The translations under genes and the position numbers were made by a program. From the NCBI RefSeq assembly GCF_005239225.2, contig NC_133301.1, positions 2,361,001-2,425,000 of the forward strand: a stretch of 64,000 nt of DNA, given 5' to 3'. Positions 58,793-64,000 of the stretch are shown in pieces (the first letter of the stretch is position 1; each line of letters opens with the position of its first letter). A model generated the notes under the pieces. The model searched no databases. It was not told the DNA's origin and was given only the letters and a program-made list of their open reading frames with translations. This DNA is from Populus alba (Eukaryota > Streptophyta > Magnoliopsida > Malpighiales > Salicaceae).

Positions 58793-59486
58793 AATGAGCA
58801 CATGAGCCTGTGTTTCTGTCTTAAGCAGAAGGGAAATTTGAGGTTTTAGTCATTTTTATCTATACCAAGTTAACATATCTTGGGTTTTTGTCCCCGTTGA
58901 TTTTATTTTTTTTTTATATAGGAAACGGTCCCATAAACTTGTTTGCGAGGTTAGAAAACATACATCGCCTTTGTTTTCCTGGTTTTATTGAATTGATCGG
59001 ACATTTACATTTTAAATAATGTTAGTGGACGCGAAAATTATTCGATTGCTACTCTGAAATCTTGGTCGATTAACCTAGTTCCACCTCTTTCTGCAACTGA
59101 AACACGATTTCGAGTTAGGAATTGGGTAACCTGCTATGAGAAACGAGAGTAGCATGGTGAATTGTTGTTTGACATTAAAGAGGAACTGTGAATTGGGGCA
59201 TATCTTCAAGTTCTCAGTTAAGATTCTCATAACCTTCTGGGCCGTTAGTTGAATGAATGGCAACGAACATACCATGAGCGACTCGTGAGAATGCTCCATC
59301 GGCTATATAAGAACTTGGAAACAAATTTGAATTTTGATATTGCTAACGCATTGTTTTTACAAAATCTCCTAAGAGAAATATCATCACAGCAACTAAACAT
59401 TGATAGTTTCGAATCTAAGATAGGCGGGTGACATATGTCCATAATAAACGAACTCAAGAGAACAAGCTAAATTCATCATTTCAAGC
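58793..59486. other. Convergent 3' UTRs of BT1 and Alba genes
   Basis: No gene seen; the two genes point at each other across about 700 bases. Confidence 0.6.
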
Positions 59487-61312
59487 TCAGCTCTGCTCCT
59501 CTGCATCTGCTGCTTCCTCTGCAGCAGCGGCAGCCATCAACTCATCAAACTTTTCTGTCTTGCCTAGCAATATTTCAATCTGAAAGAAAACGAATCCAGA
59601 TTGTCAGTCTTTTACTCTTGAAAAGGAAATAAATCCAAAAAATTCCTAGTTATTGACAAAAAAGAGTGCGGAGCAGCTAGCTCAGACGGGTACAAAGACT
59701 ATGCACACATCCACGGACGATTCTGCAGAGGCCTCACATTATAGCTAGATTGGATAAATTTTAACCATAAGCTACATCTCTGGATTAATATGATCCCCTA
59801 GTATCTGTAGAACTTGGTGAAATAAGCCATCCATTAAAAGAGAGTCCATGGCAAAACCCCATCAATGTTGCATCCTCCATCTTCTAATTTGAACCTGGGA
59901 TCATGCCCCTCCTTAAACAAACCTAAAAATGCATGCTAGCATGCACAGTAGCAGTTTTTGTTACTTTAAAAACACATTTATGCTAAAATCCTAGGTTTCC
60001 CAAAGAAAGCAGTGCAGATAAAATTCCAAAGTTGGGGAAATCTTTCTTTGGGAGGATTCCATCCTCTGCATGCCACCGCAAGTATATCCTAACAGCATGT
60101 CTGACAAATGTTGTCCAACACAAGGCAATGTGATGATTTACCTTAGCTTTCGGAACAGGACGCCCTCCTGTTTCTTCCCTCATGTCAACCGTGGAAGTCA
60201 TGATCTCTAAGCATACACACAACACAAAATAAGTGATCAAGCTCTCAACATCAGCTTGAATCATAAAGGGAGATGTAAGAAAGGAAGAGAAATCTCACTT
60301 TTCTCAACAGCAAGTCCATTATTCTTCAAGATCTCAGCAATGGTAACAACAGTGGCTATAGCTGTACATGTAACATAAAAATCAAATTATATTCAAAATC
60401 TACAATAACAAGAAATATGGCACCAAAATACTTTTCTTCAGTTTTCAGAAAAAAGAGAGGTCATATGACTACATTGCACCGCACTTCCATCTTATGTTTT
60501 GTGATTAAATAGTGTATATTTAAATCAGACTCCCAGCCAAGTTGTGCAATAACTCCCCTGACTTACAATTAGCTAAATCAGCACTTGATAGGGAATGCAA
60601 CACAGATAAATAATTTCAACAGGCAAGAAATGCATAAGAGAAATAAATATATAAATAAATGAAATCAACAAGCGGATAAAGAAACAATACCCATCCCAAG
60701 AGCAGAGAGCTCCACTTCATTGTGCTGTTGCATGTACCTCTGCAAAAAATAAACCATTAAATAGCTAAAAAACAGAACAGTCCACAAATACAAATAATAA
60801 CGTCACTAAAACCATTTCCCTTTCTCTAACAAGCCAAGAATTACAAAACCCTCCACCAAATTCAGAAGATACAACCATGTTTTAATTAACTTCAACGCAA
60901 TAATAAGATACACAAACTTCCATTTTTCATTTGTTTTCTCATCCACAGTTCTCCCAGCATCCAAACAGGGCCCGTAAAAAGAAAAGAACAGAAAAACCCT
61001 AAACAGAAAAGGTCAAGAAAAACGAATAAAACAGGATAATAGCAACAAATCCCTTAAACTTTAAAACCCTAAGTAGATCGTTAAACCCGTATAAGAGACA
61101 AAAATCTAGCTTATCCAAAAAAAAAATGAGAAGAGAAGCGAAACATTAAGGGGGGTTTGGGTTTGGATTCTTTAAGTTACCTTGGCGAGATTAACGTAGA
61201 AGAAAAGAGGTTTTTTGGTGTTAGAAACTTGGATTCGGTTCTTCTTGTTATTGCCTGAATCTGCTGCTGTTGTGATGTTTAAGTTGGTAACACCCTCTGT
61301 GATTCCTTCCAT
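59487..61312 (-). CDS. Alba-family nucleic acid-binding protein
   Basis: Five exons on the minus strand: 61312-61181, 60739-60691, 60361-60299, 60206-60142 and 59579-59487, joining in frame to 133 residues and TGA. The Alba fold is visible: NRIQVSNTKKPLFFYVNLAK, then HNEVELSALGMAIATVVTIA, EILKNNGLAVEKK and PKAKIEILLGKTEKFDEL. The tail is alanine/glutamate-rich (AAAAAEEAADAEEQS). Alba proteins bind RNA or DNA, including RNA-DNA hybrids, in nucleus or cytoplasm. This is the short single-domain form without an RGG tail. It lies convergent with BT1 and in tandem orientation with the cellulose synthase gene. Intron 1 contains two AAACCCTAA words (near 60994 and 61064). Confidence 0.93.
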
Positions 61313-61457
61313 TGCTGACTGCTTTCCTTCTTTTCTTTCTTTCTTTCTTTTAAACAGAGAAAAACACTACTTTCTAATCTCCTCCACTCTCTCTCTTTCT
61401 AGCTAGCTATCTCTTGCCTGCTTTCTTTCTAGATGAAGGCGAGAAAGGGATTTTATG

Positions 61458-61608
61458 TTATAAATACTTCAAAACCCTTAACCCAAGCATCTCCTCCTCC
61501 TGCTACCCCGCTTTTTGCTAGGGGTTTGCTTTCCGATTTTGTTATTTAGATACGGTGTCGTTTCAAACAATTAGCCCCAAGCCCAGCTCACTCATCCTTA
61601 ATTGGGCT
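61458..61608 (-). promoter_or_regulatory. Alba promoter: TATA-like box and site II motifs
   Basis: On the minus strand TATTTATAA lies at about 61458-61466, some 150 bases before the ATG. AGCCCA/TGGGCT site II words lie at 61580-61585 and 61603-61608. Function inferred from motifs. Confidence 0.45.
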
Positions 61609-62530
61609 TCTTTATTCACCTTTTTTTTTTCTTTTTGACATGGAAAAATATCGAACTAGGTTAATTTAGTATTATTTTTATTAAAATAATATTGTTTTAT
61701 TTTTCAAAATAAAATTTAAATTTAATCTGGTCAATAATGTTTCATTGAGATAGTGTCTTTTTCTATTTAACTTTAAATATAATTTAAGTTAAATTCTAAA
61801 TCATGAATTTTTAAATTAACTCATCAGTGGTTAATAAAACATCAATATTCTTAAAACAATCCTACGCGTGTTTATTTTTAATTTAAAAACATATCAAAAA
61901 ATTATTTTTTAAAAAAATATTTTCTATATAACATATCAAATCAGTTTAAAAATATTAAAAATTTTAAAAAATAAATTTAAAAATTTAAACTTTAAAAAAC
62001 ACAGATTTAACATCTTTCCAGAAGATCAGTAAGTCACAGAACAATGCAATTTGAAAATATAACGCAACCTCGAACTTACGCTGCAGCAGAACAAAAATCA
62101 AGGGCCAATTTGCAATGACAAAGATCTATAATATATTGAAACTCGATGATAACCATTCTTACACTTAGAAAGAATTCTTTAAGCCAAGTACTTCTAAACA
62201 ATGGATGAATGTTTCTATAAACTTCAATAAATAAATAAAAAGCATCACAAAACTGCACAACAATGGCATGAACAAACGTAAAAAGTCCAGCAACATCTGC
62301 TCATGTAGGGATGGATAGAAACACCATGTGGTAGTGACGACAACAAGGATGATACTATAAAAGGGTTTTTCTTCTAATGTGTCCCTCTCCTTCAGCGCCT
62401 CCCAGAAGTACATCTCTTTAAGGTTAACCCCTTCTACATAAATTAATTGATATTGTCCAGTGCCTTGGTCTCTTGTTATATACACGAGGGTAGGCTTTGA
62501 GGAGAGATGGCACTTGTCTCTGGAGACAAT
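61609..62530. other. AT-rich spacer and cellulose synthase 3' UTR
   Basis: 61620-62000 is very AT-rich; from about 62030 to 62530 composition is more even and probably is 3' UTR of the minus-strand CESA gene. Confidence 0.6.
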
Positions 62531-63845
62531 CTAGCAATTGATGCCACATTGACCGTTTGCGGTGGTTTGTGTGGTGCTTGAGGTGAAGGGGTCGATGCGC
62601 ACCCACAGCAAGGAGAAAATGGAAGCAAGGAGTATAGACCAGACGATGACGATTGTTGGTGTACGATTTTGTCGACCCAACAAACCCTTGAGGAAAGGAT
62701 ACAAATGGGCAATGACCCAAATAGCAAAGAACAGCTTGCCAAAGAGTGGACCCCATGACTGGTACCCACTGTTTATGGCAAAGGACACACCGGCCACGAT
62801 ACCCATCATGTTCAGTAGAATGACAGTGGTTGGAGGGATGAGAAGAGATGTCCATTTGAACACATAAAGCTCTGCAAAATCCCCATCCTCATCAGATGCT
62901 TTTGAAGTGACAGTGAAGTTGGTATCGATACCTGCAAGCACTTTCAGGAGCCCTTGGAAGACAGCAAAGAGATGAGCTGAGGTGCCACCGATCACCCAGA
63001 ATTGTTCATTCCTCCACCAGTCTTCAATACCAACTCCACTCCATCTAAGCTCAAGTATTCCAGTGGCAAAGATGGAGATGAAAAGGAGAATGAACCACAT
63101 GCCAGCGTAGTTACTTATCTGAAAGAAATCATAGCAGAATCATTGAATTGTTAATTGAGATCTAAATCATATGATCAACTGGTACCAAACAAAATGGAAA
63201 CATCACTTACCTCAGGAATAATAAATTTTCCAGTGACTAGGCAAATGGCAGGAAGTATACAGTAAGCAAGCAGGGGAAGAGATGTTAGTGGGTAAACGAT
63301 GGTATTAATGTATGCTAGCCTCTCCAAGAGCTTTAGTCTTCCACTGTATCCATACCATATGGGGCAATGCCTGCTCAGCAAAATCTCAATAGATCCCAAG
63401 GCCCACCGAAGAACCTGGTTCAATCGATCAGAAAGATTGATAGGAGCAGACCCCTTAAATGCTGGGCGAGGAGGCATGCAATAGATTGATATCCAGCCAC
63501 GAGCATGCATCTTGAACCCAGTCAAAATATCTTCAGTAACAGAACCATAGATCCATCCAATCTGGCAGCAAATGAAAAGGATTAGCTAAGGTATAAATTA
63601 AACATGATCAGACTGAAGTATTGCTACTGAGTACAAAGCTAGACTGACCTCTTTGCCCCATTCAGTTTTGTCTTCATATCCACAGCTAATAACATGGATA
63701 GCTTCTTTCAACAGAGTTGCAGGGTTGGTTGATGGTGGGATGCCTCCCTGTTCCTGGAAGGTAGCTGCAATAAAAACTGGTGACTGACCAAAACGCTTTT
63801 CTAAACTCTTCTGCGACATAAGAAGTGACCTCTCATCATCATATC
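62531..63845 (-). CDS. Cellulose synthase catalytic subunit (CESA), 3' part
   Basis: Three C-terminal exons on the minus strand, 63845-63649 (entered in phase, two bases completing a codon), 63561-63211 and 63118-62531, encode about 377 residues to TAG. The first ~155 bases beyond 63845 are intron; the 5' part lies outside the window. Visible marks are [11 protein letters not shown], the TED motif in [18 protein letters not shown] and the QVLRW catalytic motif ([14 protein letters not shown]). Several membrane helices then follow, and the C-terminus ends CGINC. This GT2 enzyme makes beta-1,4-glucan in plasma-membrane rosettes. The C-terminus and neighbours (BT1 beside it) favour the primary-wall CESA1 clade, but this is not proven from the visible part. 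Confidence 0.95.
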
Positions 63846-64000
63846 CTGAAAAGCGAAGGAATGCAGTTAGAAGATGCTACCGTTAACTTTTCTCTGATCA
63901 CTTGTAGATTCCACCACAGCATTTTATCAAAATCATGATAAATCTCAAAATAAGTGTTCCGTAGTTTATCAATGCTAATAACTTTGGCATTGGAAAATGA

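Overview
This window is plant nuclear DNA from a eudicot. Genes are split by short GT-AG introns, intergenic DNA is very AT-rich, there are two eukaryotic tRNA genes, and many small non-autonomous transposons are present. Gene order and the style of the AT-rich MITEs and SINEs suggest a Salicaceae tree (poplar or willow). That placement is inference from memory, not from a search.

Layout, left to right. At 1-1824 is the 3' part of an SPX-domain phosphate-signalling gene (+), then tRNA-Arg(CCT) at 2609-2681. At 3043-3975 is a single-exon carboxylesterase (CXE) followed by a decayed tandem copy (about 4195-4615). At 4944-5770 (-) is a five-exon BSD2-like DnaJ zinc-finger gene whose exons are each too small to stand out as an open frame. 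It diverges from an eleven-exon UAP56/RH15-type DEAD-box helicase (6775-11272, +). From 11.3 to 27.2 kb there are no intact protein genes, only MITEs, degenerate tandem repeats, a broken L-type lectin receptor kinase (15708-17814), tRNA-Gly(TCC) (18942-19013, -) and a LysM-receptor relic (about 20200-20868). An intact single-exon sugar-phosphate/phosphate translocator lies at 27298-28347. It is followed by a PPR pseudogene (about 33050-33930, -) and fragments of an AFG1-type ATPase (about 34328-35260, +). At 38.6-40.7 kb are TRIM/LTR relics, and at 41621-42214 (-) an EG45-like (plant natriuretic peptide-type) secreted protein. A head-to-tail triplication of a roughly 3.4-kb non-coding unit fills 44574-54850. 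The right end carries the adenylate carrier BT1 (56202-58792, +), an Alba protein (59487-61312, -) and the 3' part of a primary-wall type cellulose synthase (62531 to beyond 63845, -).

The genes do not form one pathway. They are housekeeping functions: phosphate sensing, mRNA export, Rubisco assembly, plastid transport, cell wall synthesis and nucleic-acid binding. The order helicase, translocator, AFG1-like, BT1, CESA recalls neighbours in several duplicated Arabidopsis segments, so the window looks like a conserved ancestral block expanded by transposons.

No new biological system was found. The most unusual structure is the triplication: its middle unit is a left/right hybrid of the two outer units, as unequal crossing-over would produce. 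Also of interest are two genes whose last coding exons hold only 7 and 11 coding bases, a transposon flanked by unusually long direct repeats, and a LysM relic that splices in frame to an unrecognised tail.
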